Assembly: GCA_050084515.1 (NCBI GenBank)
Contig: CM114271.1
Coordinates: forward strand, 12,586,001-12,650,000
Direction of reading: 5' to 3'
DNA from: Blasia pusilla
Lineage: Eukaryota; Marchantiophyta; Marchantiopsida; Blasiales
Length of the DNA: 64,000 nt
Shown here: piece after piece, positions 1 through 14,400 of the stretch
How the letters are laid out: every line of letters begins with the position of its first letter
Position numbering within the stretch: the first letter of the stretch is position 1
Made by a program: the position numbers and the translations under genes
Notes under the pieces: model-generated
What the model saw: only the letters and a program-made list of their open reading frames with translations
The model's database searches: none
What the model was told of the DNA's origin: nothing

Positions 1-3000
1 AAGGGTCCGAAGGTGCGTAAGCTTGTTTGAAAAAGTATAAGGTTTGTACTTATTTTGTATGCATTGTTACTTCACAACTTATATATCCAACCTTTGAAAG
101 GGAAAAACCTCCATATGAGCTAACCTATTTTTAAATTGATACTCATCATTTCTTGTTTGAATAGGAGATGCGCTGCGTGTGATTATCCTCAAGGTTGGAA
201 AAAGGGTTTCACCACCACGAAAGAAGTTCCTTGTACCATGGGGAGTCTCCGTGCCAATATGCTCCAACCTCCCATGTGACTATTCTCTAATAAGGTCTCT
301 TAATCTTAAGAGGTGGTAGACTTGGTGCAAACATGAGGTTTGAGTTCGAATTAAGAAAACTAGACTTGGAGTTCTTTTGGGTTCTCATCTTTGAACACTA
401 CTCCAACTAGCTAGAAAATAAGGCGCACATACATCCACATTGACATGAGGGACACCCACGTACGACTCCACTAAGATTCCTTGCTATTTTGGTAAAATTT
501 ATGTTGTATGTAGGAGAAATAGGAATCACTACTACATTTTGGGTCGATTTGCAAGTCCATAAAGTCGCAAGCAACTCACAATTTACTTGAAACATAGGTG
601 CAAACCAATCATAACCTTGAAAGTATGGCACTCTCAAAGTAGTCTCAAAGTAGAGAAATTGACTCTAGTATATAAGTGTGACGCAAGTCAAAAGGGACAT
701 TTCTTAAAGTCGGAGTCGAGTTTATGAAGGCTCGGAAGGAACTAAAATTTAAAAGTTATGAAAAAATTGCAATTTTTTCATAACTTTGTAAGTTGATTGT
801 GGGGTTTCGCGAGTCTATGGAATCGTTTTGATTACTTGCAACTTATTAGAAAAAAATGACAAAAATATCTGAAATAAATCACAATAACTAAAACAAAAAG
901 AGTTCAAGTAGTGGCTTTCTTAATTGCAAATTTTTTTCCATCTTTTGCTTAGTTTGGAAAAAAATTGAGTCTAAAATAAACTTTTTTTCGGGGGCAAGGG
1001 TATTATGCTCACCCCAAGTTATTCTTCGAGATCAGGGTTGCACATGGAAAAATTCCTTGTCCATGCGTGCGTGGGTAACCGTGGCCTGCCCAAGAGCTGG
1101 CCGTGTAGACCCAGGCTGACGGAGCCCGCACCGGTTGCGGATCTCGCGGTAGGCCTGCAAGAGGGATTTGGCCCCTATTGGGCGGGCTCACGACCGGCCG
1201 CTAGCCTGCCATGTGGATCCAACGGGGGCCCCTAGGCCGCCATGTGGGCGTGAACCCCTCCAACGCGGGCCAAGCCCGTCCTTGCAGGCTTGGCCCCAAT
1301 TGTTACATGGTCGCCAGATGTGGCATATTCCTAGATCTCTGACGCTCAAATAATTCCAAATGATCCACAAAGATATACTATTAAGGACTGATTTTTTCTT
1401 TTTCGTTTGCAAAAACATCTTCCATCGATTGAGGCCAAATTTTCTATAATGCAAGCAAATATTTATTAATCAACATGACGATTGTTCCCTAGTTTGTATT
1501 TTAATTCTAGTAGGGCATGTTCATTAGTTTGTATTATAATGGGGTGTTCTTTTGAACGGCTTAAAGAGAAATTCTATATATGCCATCTTAGAGAGCTTTA
1601 GTTCAGATTGGCCATTTCTGGCTTTCGGTGCTTCTTCCCAATATCGTGTGCGGAAATCGCCAATCCATTTGTGGCCTTCGGCCGTTGGGACCTTAGTGAG
1701 ACTAACAATGAAGAGCATTGATAAACTCATTTGTCTTAATTTAGTTAAACATGATTAATTAATAAAAAGTAAAAGTGTAATAAAAAATTTAATGAATAAA
1801 ATTTCAATAACAACATAGATACCACCAATTTTGAGCGAATAGAAAATATCGAGAATCTCTTTATCCACAAAATTATACCCAAAGGGTGCCACTCAAGAAT
1901 GTGTTGCGGCTTCTGCCATGACCGGTAAAAATATCGGACGAAACGGGCCATATGCCACCCGGAAGAAGTAACCCGCTCCGGTAGCCCGGAACGGAAGGGT
2001 CATTCCCTGTCCAGGATGGAAGTTTGCGTACGTGTCGGGTTATTCTTTCTTTAGACGGGAGACGAAAGCGACAAGTTCGGTCGGTCGGATGGATGCCGTC
2101 CAACGTGGACACAATATTCAGGCCGTGTGAATGCGATCTCGTTTTGATTGATGTAAGAGGAGGTGGTTTTCGAAATTGGCTCTTGTGTGTGGACTAATCT
2201 AAATGGGCCTAAACTTAATTATTGCGCAGAAGATCCACAAGTCGAAGATATTATACAAGAGATCGAGAGAATCAGAAAGATCTTCGGGCATTATAATGAT
2301 GGGGGTTAGGGTCACTTAAACCACTTGATCTCACTTAATAAACACCCTCACTTAGTGAAAGAAATTAAGGACCCCTTCCCCACTTTATCACTTTCGAGCT
2401 TGCAAGAGTGGTGCGTTCACCACGAGGACGAGCTGGTGAAGCGCTCTAGATTCTAGAGCCCTAGATCCTTAGGCGCTAGGAACATTGCAAAAGGAGGGCA
2501 TGGAAGAAAAAGGCTTTATGGTATAATGAGGAAAGATCACTTCATCAAAACATCTAGACCTTATTACCAATTGTCAAGTACACTAATTAAGAGGAGGTAA
2601 GTGACAAAGAAAGTTGACTCCTATCGAATATCGAACTGAAGTCACATGCATACACCATGCATTTGCCTTCATGGATGGTAGATGCATGGTGGTGGTTAGC
2701 TTAATTTTTAAATTTTAGATTTTGCAGAGTTTTGATGGTCATAGGATTTTGCACGAAGACATGGTTTATTTTTAATTTTAGGAGTATCTTACCCATAGTC
2801 ATTATGGATCATGAATTAGATTTTGGCAGTGTTAGGGAATTTTTAATTTCTCTCACTCTTTAGTATGTCCGTGTTTGCTTAAGAAACTCTTTTGTCTAAT
2901 TAATAAATTTCTAAAATTAGAATTTTAAGTCTAGTTTTTATTCTTGAAAATAAAATTTTATCGTGAAATAAATCGCAACTCTCCTAAATAATTTCACTCC

Positions 3001-3981
3001 CATATAAATGTTTGACGATATCTATTCTTCTTTTTCAAGCCAAAATAACATTCATTAAGTAAATTCTTAGTTAAGTTTAATTAATGACATCAATTCCATT
3101 TTCACGAAGAATTATCATGATTATAAAGAATCATACTATTCATTTCAAAATTTAAATTTAAATTTTATTTCTTAAATATTAGAAGAATAATAAGAATCCA
3201 ATCTTGTAAGTAATTCCATTATAATAAGAATCCACTCTTGTAAGTAATTCCATTCTTCAATTAAAATTTTATCCCAATCCCCTAAATAATTTTACCCGTG
3301 TATAAAATTTAAACAACATCAACTCCTTCTCTAGTAAAATTCATTTTCCCTTTCTATCAAATATGAATTAAAGCACGAATAGAAAATTTTGGTTACTTTT
3401 CAAAATTATCCCACCTTATTGTTACTTAGGATCATCCTTATAATATTAATTATTTTAATTATTCATTATAAAGTGATTAATTAAAAAAATCTCTTCCAAT
3501 GAAATCCGTTCTCTTTATGCATCTATATGTATCCATCTAATATGAATCAAATAAAAAGTTCAAACATATTGCAAACCTGTCTTAGTATCCCACTATCTTA
3601 TCGTATTGTACTTGTAGGTTTGTCCATTGTAATACAATTGAAGAAATTTATTTTTTAAGGAGTCAATAATTTTTTCATTTGGTGTCATATAATTAAAGCG
3701 TATGTCCTTTATTTCACCTAATTTTGTTCTTAAGCACTTGATTTTGAACTTAGCGAGTGGAAGATTTAGATTAGGTCCTAAATACTCAACCGACTGCATA
3801 GTCCATAGGTAGTTGAGAAGCTGCCAAACGCCAGTCAAGTTGAGTCTACCCAAGTACGTACGATTTCTCTAGGAAGCCTCTGTCCCAAACCTTGACCAAT
3901 CTCCCCAAGTTGCTCGCCTGAACCGCAATGCATAAGTTAATTCCTTAAAGTGCGTCCTTTAGTTCAAACATGAGATAGGGC
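1..3981. other. Intergenic, no gene recognised
   Basis: I see no coding region with a recognisable family here. Most of the stretch is AT-rich. A GC-rich patch at about 1040-1310 has short open frames on both strands that overlap each other and resemble nothing I know. Around 3190-3256 a unit of about 30 bp containing CTTGTAAGTAATTCCATT occurs twice in tandem. Confidence 0.6.
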
Positions 3982-4600
<619 letters not shown>

Positions 4601-4894
4601 TGATATGGAAATATGACTTTGACACTTTCTAAACATATCCCTGTCCATGTAGTGCATGCAACTTGTAACTACCCAACTCCATGGGAAGAATCCTTACATG
4701 TGTAGGATGGAAGAACAATGAGGATCCTAAGTATAGTGATAATAAAGTGGCTACTTTCTGAAAATTGGAACATAGACTTCCTCCTTGTGTGAGCAACTCG
4801 ACCTCCTTAACACTAGCATTTTTGGAATGTTTGATTCAAAATATTTTTGAGGCCTTTAGCGTGAGAGAGTAGGTTTTCCTTTCTTTGCTCATTT

Positions 4895-5285
<391 letters not shown>

Positions 5286-6411
5286 ATAAATGGTGTACAA
5301 TTTGAAACAATTTAGGCAAAATTTCATTGTCGGGCGATTTTTAGGGTTAAATTGTTCAAACCCTAAATTTGAACAATTTAGGGTTTTAGGCTTAAGGCAC
5401 GGCGGAGGCCGTTGCCATGGCCATCATAGTCATTGTCAATGGTCTTCCATTATCATCAATGATCAACCGTCACCATCCACCGTCAGGCGCGAGTGCCGCC
5501 TAGCACTGCTTAGAGTCGCGTTTGGTTGTTGTCCACCCTTTGGTTGCCATTGCCGCTATTACAGAGTGGAGGGTCTTCCACGACCACCATATTCTTTGGT
5601 TTGGCCGCCACCGTCATCGTCATTTTCGTCATAAACTAGTGATGGCAGCTGACCTCGGGTTATGGTGTTTGAGTTTTCATTCCATGTTGCTATGTTGTGA
5701 TTGGTAGCCGCTCGACGACCACTGAGTATCGTACCGTGACGTGCATAGCCACAATGTGCCGCCGATTGCCGCGCCGTGCTGCTTGTGGCCGCACCACACT
5801 ATCTCGATCCCGGAGCCGCTCCTTCACTAAGGAGCACAACGTGTGAATTTCTGATTGAGGAGGGTATGCCGTCCAGTGCCGCACCCCATTCCCGAGTGCC
5901 GTGCCATTTGTAGCCATTGCGTGCCGCGTGTGCTGCACCGGACCGCTGGACCTGCAACGCACATCGAGGAGCTTTGAGCTGCGTCAGTACGAGAGGAGTA
6001 CAACTTGTTGATTGGAGGAGTTGTCTTCACGACCGAGTTGGGTCGAAATTTACAGTTGCTGAGGAGCGACATCGACATTATTGTCAGGTTACCCATTCTG
6101 GTCTCTTATCCTGCACGTGTGAGGGATTTCTAGGTATTGGGAAGTTATTTGGGATATTGGGTTTTGTGCTGATGTTGAGAGCATCGATGATGTATGGGTT
6201 TAGGGGACATAGACCTGTCTGGGATGTCCAAAGTTGAGGATGTTTTGTCGATGAGATGATAAATCAGTTGATTTGTCGCACCACGCTCCTTGTTGCCGTA
6301 CAACATAAGTCTCAATGAGAGAGTGTAGATGGAGTGTTGCATGTTTATTTTGAGTGATTAAGGGATTACTCGTGAGATTGGGAGTGATTGTGTGAGAGGG
6401 GCACAAGGGGC
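5286..6411 (+). mobile_element. Gypsy untranslated leader, truncated copy
   Basis: This region is homologous to the reverse complement of about 38950-40050 in the full-length element. Shared features include AATTTAGGGTTTTAGG-like sequence near 5370, the GGTAGCCGCTC block near 5704, and the region around 6060-6240 (GACATAGACCTG). No consistent reading frame is shared by the two copies, so I treat it as leader between LTR and gag, not as a gene. Confidence 0.65.
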
Positions 6412-7634
6412 ATGAGGGCCATCACGGCGTCCTTTCAGGATTTTGAGAGGCAAGGTAGTGGACCTGAGAGTAGCTCTGGAGGTCTAACCCGGAGTGGTGC
6501 AAGGTTTTGAGGGTCTCCACGTGAGAGACCACCTCGATCTCCTTTTGTGTGGTCTTCAGACGAGCGGGAGCCTGTAGAGGAGTGTGTTAGTGATCCACGG
6601 TACACATTGAGTGGTCCTACTAGTTGGGCATACAACATGGACGACCGGGGTAGAGGACCGCGTAGGTTTTCGGGTGCTGTAGGCACTATAGAGCTACACG
6701 ACTTCATTGCGGAGTTTAGGAGTTGGTGTGACTCACATCGGACTAGGAACTCTAGAGAGTTCAACCCGTTTACAACATGGAATGGTGTGTTCCAGCATTT
6801 AGAGGGGACGCCCATGGACGATTACCATGAGTTCTCCCACAGATATGGCAGGAGATTGAGGCATGGTGACTCTACTATGACCCACACTATGTGTCATGGA
6901 CGGAGCCGTTCCCAAATGAGGAGGAGGAGTCAAGATAGGCTACTTCCTCTTCCACAAGTAATGTTTAAGGAGGGGTCACTCGCACTGGAGCAATTGCACC
7001 ATCTAGTCGCGTTCGTCCCAGGTTCAACTCCATGGTTGAGTTCTTTGCGGAGTTGAGGACGAGCTACGAGGGGGTACGGACGGAGAAGTTGCGGACCATC
7101 CACGACTTCCAATGGCGCCCGGGTGAGAGTTTGCGTGAGGCTTACATTCGCTTGCGTCGATTGATCAACGTCACTCATGGGGTGACAGACGCTCAAGCTA
7201 TCCAGTCATGGTACGCGATGCTAGACCAGACCTTGCGGACACGAGTGCGGGAGGCGGTGCTTCTTATGAACACCTCCCCTACGTTGAGAGATGCTTTTAG
7301 GACCGTCGAGAATATTTAGCGCAACATGGCGGAGGAGAGCGTAGCCACCATGGGTTCTGGGCAAGAGAAGTCACAATTGTCTTCACCACCTGTGCAGCAA
7401 CGTGGACTCCGAGATAGGTTGATTGTGGCACCACGACCTCACAGAGGATACCACGAGGCCATGCCACAAAGACCTGCGCCTTCATATGCGGCTCAGCTGC
7501 AGCCGCTTATGATTACTTTTTGGCCATGTGGTGGAGCCCATCATCACCACGATTGCACTCGTCAGGGTCATGGACGTGTGTCTGAGCATGGAGGAGGAGA
7601 TGGTGCTGCACCAGGAGGTTATTTTTTTGTGTGA
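6412..7634 (+). pseudogene. Ty3/gypsy gag, second copy, broken
   Basis: Gag (capsid and nucleocapsid precursor) of the same family as the element at 30.9-41.2 kb, on the opposite strand. The frame starts at the ATG at 6412 and meets a TGA at 6508-6510. The other copy has CGA at the same codon, so this stop is a C-to-T change. The capsid-like part (HDFIAEFRSW, HLEGTPMDDYHEFSHRY) lies at 6700-6850. A frameshift near 6870 moves the frame, which resumes at about 7032 with EFFAELRTSYEG and LREAYIRLRRLINVTHG. A TAG at 7317 interrupts it again. The zinc knuckle near 7530 has FWPCGG followed by HHHHDC, so the first Cys is replaced by Phe. Homology stops at about 7640, so protease and pol are absent. 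Confidence 0.85.
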
Positions 7635-7640
7635 TACAAG

Positions 7641-8559
7641 TATGAATAGCACAATATGGAAACAACATCACCACATAACTACATGTAACATGCGTCAGAA
7701 CATGTCAATAAGAATGAAACACAACTCTAAAATATCTACCCTATTACCCCAAAATCACTAACAAATTTTGATGGTGCAACATATTGGTGCGAGACGAATT
7801 GAGTGAAAATTTCATAGAATTGCACTTTTCCACTTTTCTCATACATATTTCATTTCACGTGTCGATTTTAAGTAAGGATATGACGTTATTTTTGTAACTG
7901 GTTTTCAACCTTGATTGAAAAATCTGGCATTGTACAATAAGTCATGAGCGATTATAACTCTTAAAACTTAAGTGTCATGTGGTGTCAAACCCTAAATCAA
8001 CAAATGGATTGGTACGAAGCAAGTTGATAGTCAAACACGAGCCTCGCAGTGGAGCAACATACAAGCATGGCATTTGATGCAAGTGTAAAGGCATGAAGAT
8101 CAGGGTTTTTGAGGCCATGAGAGCACCTTCACGATTGATGACAAGGCTACAAGATTAGGGTTGGTTGCGTTGTGGCTCTACGGCTTGACTCTCTTTCTGT
8201 TGTAATTTTCCTCTTACCTTTTTTTTTGCATTCTCAATTGATTGCTTTTGTATTTTTTTTCTGTCTAAATCATCATCAACTATGCCGTGGTAAAAATCAT
8301 TATGGGTAACAACGATTCATCATCCCATGGCCAACATTTTGTTAGCGCTAACATATCTATGGGCAAAAAAAATTCATATCCATGGACAAAATATTTTTAG
8401 TAGATTGGGATGATGAATCTACTACAATTTTTTTAATTTCTACGATATCTAACATTCCCATATGAGATTTATGATAATAAATAGAAGCTAACTTAGCCTC
8501 CATGGTATTCCCATGAGCTATAACTTGGGATACACGGGCCCATCATTGCAAAAAATTGT
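7641..8559. other. Noncoding, no gene recognised
   Basis: AT-rich sequence following the abrupt end of the gag fragment. I see no conserved reading frame or RNA gene. Confidence 0.5.
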
Positions 8560-9125
8560 CAAATCTCCATATTCTTCCTCTAGAGTTCTTCCATGGCACA
8601 ATGATGCCTCTCTCAATGAGTCTCTCTTTGTATTCTGAAGTGCATAAACCTTCTCAATTCACAAAGCTCTCTCCTATATCAAACCAAATCCTCTCTCATA
8701 TTGAGAAGCTTGAGGGCATTCACAAGGCCTCATAAGACAAGTTTCGTGCCTCATGGAAGGAGGTTCAACCAAGTAAAAATGAACTCCTAAAAATTTCTCC
8801 TTGAGGTATATCCTCTCCTTATGCCAAGTTTTCACCCGAGTTACTTTTGTGTGCATGTCACCTCTCTAATCCTTATCCTATGTAATGGGACGAGAAGTGC
8901 TTTCCACAATGGAAAGCTAACTATGCGAAAATAAGGAACTTAAATGAATGAACCTCCAAATAGACCTTTAACTTGCTCTGTTAGGTTTCCCGCCTACCCA
9001 ATATGTCATCCTCGACTTACATATTAGTATGAAAGGTGGAGTCCTTCAGGTTTTGACTCTTTGGGTCCCCCTCTTTTGTACTTTCAATGGGTTTTCCATC
9101 ACACGTTTTTATCGAAGTGCATCTT
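8560..9125 (-). repeat. Diverged gypsy LTR relative
   Basis: Read on the + strand, the order of blocks (TCAAACCAAATCCTCTCTC, GAGAAGCTTGAGG, CACAAGGCCTCAT, TGAGGTATATCCTCTCC, TTAGGTTTCCCGCC, GTCATCCTCGAC) parallels the LTR at 40479-41193. It is therefore probably an old solo LTR in the same (-) orientation. Its right end carries an 81-bp module (9043-9123) that recurs as a near-identical inverted copy at 54090-54170. Confidence 0.6.
9043..9123 (+). repeat. 81-bp dispersed module, copy 1
   Basis: Starts CCTTCAGGTTTTGACTC and ends ATCGAAGTGCATC. It aligns over its full length with the reverse complement of 54090-54170 with only a few differences. More diverged relatives appear around 14900-14940 and 16075-16140 (CCCTCTTTTGTAT then GGGTTT/AGGTTTTGCATCAC). 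Confidence 0.8.
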
Positions 9126-9499
9126 GACCCTTTGGATAGGTGTAGCAAATACTCTTAGCTTATATGTAAATTAGATGACAAACGTAGAAGGATCTCATAA
9201 GGGAGATTCTTTGCTTTGATGAGTCCATGAGGGTAACTAGTCATTCTATGCATAGCACATGTTTCCTACCCTAAATTTTAATCGAGGGATTCTATAAATT
9301 CTCCTTATAAAGTTAAATCTACATAATTATTGAATAATAATGTATTTAATTTTATGTAAACTCCTGGCCTCTTACCTCTTCGTGTTTCCACCCAAATCCC
9401 TCAAAATTGATTTAAAATGATATTTTTGAAGATTAATATGGAACATTGTCTGGGAGAACTGGGTTACGTGTTGAACTATCTAGCCAGAAAATTTTAAAA

Positions 9500-11400
9500 T
9501 TTTCCAATGCAATTTTTCAATCACCGGCCAAAAACAATTTTTAAATTTTTTTTCTGATTCAGTTTCAGCCAAAAAAAAAACGATGGTATAGACAAGTTCT
9601 CCCATGTATTTATTCAAACTTTACCCTTCGATTTTTTAGAAAATGGACCAGTTCTAAAATACTACCCTGACCCTCATATGGAAGGTGATTTAGACCGTGC
9701 ATGGCAATGTCGATACTTAATGTTCGAGAAACGTAAGAAACAACAAATCGGGTGTATGGAGCGAGGGGGGTGTGACGACGAAGACCGCGAGCGGCCCACA
9801 TGGTTTTTGATTGGTAGAGGTGGCGATGAAAGGCTTATGTGACAGGGAGTGTGTTGTAGTTGCTGTAAGGTAGTAATGCGCTAGTGTCATGTCTTGGTCG
9901 GTGTTGCGGTTGTTTTTCGTTTCAATTCGTGTTTCCTGGATACCGAGGAAGGCTGCGGCGACTCTGGAATGGACGTCGTTCATGAAATTTAGTTTCTCGG
10001 ATCCGGGTGGAATGCTGATGTCTGTGTGTTTGTAAAGTCGTGGTCGTTGTTTGTTGTCCGAGTTAGTTGGATCTGTGAGTTTGTTGGATCCGGTAGAAGA
10101 CTGGGGACCCGTGTGGTGAGGCGAGGCTGCGGTGAATCTTTGGGATGGAGGGAGAATGGTTGTTGTCGTGTGACGGTGCGAGGAAGAATGAGAATCGAGT
10201 TTGTTGGATCTCAAAGAAGGCTGGAGACGATTGGTGAGGCGACGACGCTGCAGTATGTCACGCACGGCGGGTGTACTACTGCTGGGGAGACACTGTTACA
10301 ATGTCGTGGGCTTTGGTCTTTTGGAGGAACCGAGGTTCTTGGATCCCGAACAGTGCTCGGACAGGCACCCTGGTTTTTCCCCGAGAGAACTTTTGACGCA
10401 GTCGGAAGTTTTGCCACTCTGGCCGGTTTTTTAGAAACCTAACGTAGAAAATCCAGTTTTCACGTCGGCCATTTGACTCGACTTCCAGATTAGAACTGGA
10501 AATGACAGGTTCTCAACCGACTGCTCTGGCAAAGAATGCCGGTTCTTGCCGAGCCTTGTTCGAGAGCAAGGCTCGGCACGGCAAGGCTTCATCCCTCCCT
10601 AGCCTTGCTCTCGAACAAGGCTACGGATGGATGAAGGTTTCGACGCCACGCGATCCCGAATGAGGGTGGTGAGGCGACGATGCAATGTCTGACGCTCGGC
10701 ATAGTAGCAGTGAAGTCACGCTGAGAAGATATCGCGGGCGTACGTGTACAGGAGCAAAGGGGAGAACCGGGGTTACGTTTAGAGCTAGCCGGGAGACTTT
10801 GGAAATTGCCGGCCAAAAACCGACGGTGTAGGGAGGTCCTCCTTTGTATTTGTTGCTCTTTAGCCGACCGGGATGATGAAAAATTCAAAATTTACCGTTC
10901 AGTTTGTGAAGACCGGGCATCTACCGGTTCTCACGAAGAAACTAACCGAGTTTCTGGGATCCCGAACAAGACGCGGGAGAGATGTGTCAGTGCTACGCCG
11001 CAATCTGTTGTGTAGCGTCATGGGAGATCATTTTCTTCCTGTTACGTGTATGACGGAAGTTTCTTGGATCCGGTCTGCGTCTATATCTCTGTTTCGTCTG
11101 ATAGCTTTCCCTCTGTGGGTCTGGCACGTTCTCCCGTCGATTACGTTCGTTTTCAGCTGCAGCACGACAGATTAGGTGGTTAGTCAGACCCCTGGATCTT
11201 TTTCTGCGGTAGGTACCGTACTTTCTCTCGACGTCCGCATTTTCCCGAGAATCCCGACCAATGAAGAAACACGCGCTCGTCTTCCAACAACTTCTATGGG
11301 TTTCGTAGGATTCTTCGACAATGGAAGTCCTGACCTAAAATCTTCTTAGATTCCCAGCGGAAGTTAAAACTGGTTCGTAAAACGAGGAGTGTTGCGCGGC
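9500..11400. repeat. GC-rich block with degenerate internal repeats
   Basis: The motif GGTGAGGCGA recurs at about 10117, 10232 and 10668. The motif TTGGATC followed by C or T recurs at about 10068, 10085, 10205, 10340 and 11064. The sequence CCGGCCAAAAAC occurs at about 9523 and again (GCCGGCCAAAAACCGACGG) at about 10809, in similar local contexts. Open frames occur on both strands, up to 182 codons, but none resembles a known family and they overlap antisense. It is probably a repetitive element with internal duplication, class unknown. Confidence 0.55.
10549..10622. repeat. Nested palindrome / cruciform candidate
   Basis: CCGAGCCTTG (10549-10558) and CAAGGCTCGG (10567-10576) form a perfect 10-bp stem with loop TTCGAGAG. 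The 22 bp at 10552-10573 recur as an exact reverse complement at 10601-10622, so two hairpins can also pair with each other across a 27-bp spacer. Confidence 0.9.
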
Positions 11401-14400
11401 ATTCACTTGCTATGCCTTCTTTTTCCCACGAAACCATAGAATTATTTTAATTCATTCAGGATTATCATCATTAATTTTCAAAGTTTGTTAGATCAACATA
11501 AAATATTTTTCTTAGAATAAATTTTTTTAAAGAATTTTTTTAACATGTGTAAAGCAGGATTATCTGCTCGCAAGGCACGGGCTGTACGTTAATAACCAAT
11601 TACAATAATTACTTATGATTCATCGTATCATTACGAGGGATGGTGTTGAAACCCCTTGAGTTCAATTCGGTCGATTTACTGTGGTAAATCGATTTCGGAA
11701 TAACCGATCAACAAACTCTATGGGATGGGTAGGATTGTGGTTGCCTTTGATTCAACCAATAGTAGAGAGAGGTGTATGGACACTCACATCATATTTCAGG
11801 GTAATGACAAAAACAATTGGCAAATGAGATTTGGCCTGCGCATCATATAGAAGTAGTAGTGGAGGGGGATTGCAAGTTTTCAAGCTTCTCAAGATTTACA
11901 GATTTGGGGATGCTTGCAAGAGAATGATAAGAAATCTAAGAGAGATGCAATAAGAAGGATGGGAGGAAAGCTCTTAGTCATGCTTGACAACGAAAGATTT
12001 GGAGGATTTGTATGTAATTCTTTTATAAATCTATTTTTCATTCATTGTGTGTAAGTTTGTAGTATTAAGAATTATCCAAGATGAGTTCTCGAAGTACGAT
12101 GAACATACTATACTTGTATTGATTTTTTGGTTCAGAAACTCAGGAAGATAGATATTCGCTACTTATTTCAATGTGATTAGAAATTATACTAATATAAACT
12201 CATTCAATTTAGTGTGATTAATCAAGAAGTGGGAGAAGGCATGGCACCGTAGGTCCGCATATGTCCATGCTATTGGGAATAAGTCAAGACTTACACTGAG
12301 ACAAGTAGACAACATAGTTCCATCGGAGCAATGGAATAGTTCATGTGTGGTAAAAATCAAGTGTATATAAATTTTTGTGCACATACACATTCCTACACAA
12401 GTAACACAACATACATCACTCTTATGCACACACAACATATACTTACAAAACACATAACACATAATGCATCCACATCATATTCATATGTACACCATCATAC
12501 AAAGAGGCCACACAATGAAAATAAGAATGGGAAATATGAGAACCACTTTCTAATTAAATTGAAACACAATCCAGCCAAATCCATCCTCAATATCTGGGAT
12601 TCCATGTCTTATGCACATCGATAGCGCCCATTGGAGGAAAGAAATCGTCAAATAATATGAAAAATTCCGAAGGAAGTTGACTGACAACAATATAAAATCT
12701 ATTCGCTTAGTTATTGATTGAGTTTATAGACTTCAAAATCGAATGAAGGTTTAGAACCTCTAAATGAACGAGTGGTCATCATCATGATTGTCTAATTTTT
12801 AGTTATTGCATACTCCTTTATTAGTTGGTTTCACCAATCAATCATGTCATGTCATGAATTTATCAAAGTTGAAAATTTTGGTTACACGGAAAGACCTTCT
12901 CCATTCCTTCCTACCAATCTAACCCATAATAATGATTGCTAATTTATCCGTCAATAATATACAATTGGACGATCTAATCTCTTAAATCCAATTTAAATGA
13001 TATTATTGACTAAGAAAGCATGTGATTTTATTGGTTGAGAGGGAATGCGTTAAAAAAGAGAAGTAAATAAAGGAGGATACAATAGCTAACTAAAAATATC
13101 TTCCAAATATGGACACCATTTTGGAACAATGACATGGACAGAACTAACCTAGAGTGCCAATGGGAGACAACCTTGGTTTGAGCACCCATCAACATTGATT
13201 TTCTTGTCAGCTGTCATGGACAACTAGGGCAAGTAGATGTATGAGGTGCGATACCTTCGATTTGCGAGTAGTAATGAGAGTAGTCATGGGCAAGTGGCCT
13301 AGAACCTAGTCTCACCCCATGTCAGACAAAGATAAAATAGTATTAGTTTGAGATGAATGAAGAAGGCTGCCGCCGCTGCCCAAGTGTTTAGGGTTTAGCA
13401 CACCGGAATTCATTTTGATGTCGATTCGTCTATCGAATTGGAACGTGCTTCTCCTTTACTGCCGACGAGGACCAACATTATGAACAATGCGCAACTTCTG
13501 TAGGAGTTCTTGAATCTTCTGTAGAAGTTCTTGAATCATTAACACAAAAATGACCACAGAAAAATGACACTTGTAAGTTGGTAGGAAAGAAACGAGGTAT
13601 CAATTAAAAAAAAAAAAAAAAGGTGATAGAGAACACAACCCAAATAAAAAGTAAGTGAAGGCCAGAACCGGCCCGAAAACAAGAATGGGGGGAAAAGCCG
13701 TAAATCCTTCAAGTTTGCTAATGCGATGGATCTGGATTTCTTGCTTATGAAGGATCCCAGACGACAAGGTTAATTCACGCAATGGCTGCAGGTGCGAGAC
13801 TCCGAGAGTTCTGATCGCCTTTAAAATTGGGAGGTTTAACCGTGAACACCAGGCATTACCGCTGACTTCCGATCGAAGGAATGCTCACTTGCAAGACCGA
13901 ATTCCTGTCAAACCAACAACGTTAACCTTATCAGGAATATTGAATCCAACTAATGCTCTGTTGATCAGACAAGCTGGAGCGATTTCCGCAGAGTTTCTAG
14001 GCACACATTGGCACATAGTTCACGACAAGTGCATCCCGTTAAGCATATGAGAATTTCAACATAGCCGTCGGTTACACACAAGCGACCGCTTTCAAATGGA
14101 CCACACGTAATCTTCTCGGAATCCTAGCTCGAGGATCTGCATCGTGGGCGAATGAGGCTCTTGATGTGGCCAGTACATGATCCTCCACTCGGATTTGATA
14201 TTAGATTTAGATGGAGGAGACATTTTACCGGACGATACATTCTCTCGAATTCCGCCAGAAAAAATGTAAGGCCACTCGTGGTCAGCCCTAGCACGCATGC
14301 TCGAACGCATCTCCCGCCTTCACAGGATTTATTTCGGAGGAAAACATGTTGGCTCACCTACAGTGTTTTGGACCAAGTACACGCTTGGGCATGTACATTA

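Noticed and set aside
9717-10265. Minus-strand 182-codon frame
   Set aside because: Ser/Thr/Pro-rich low-complexity translation of the repetitive GC-rich block, with overlapping frames on the other strand.
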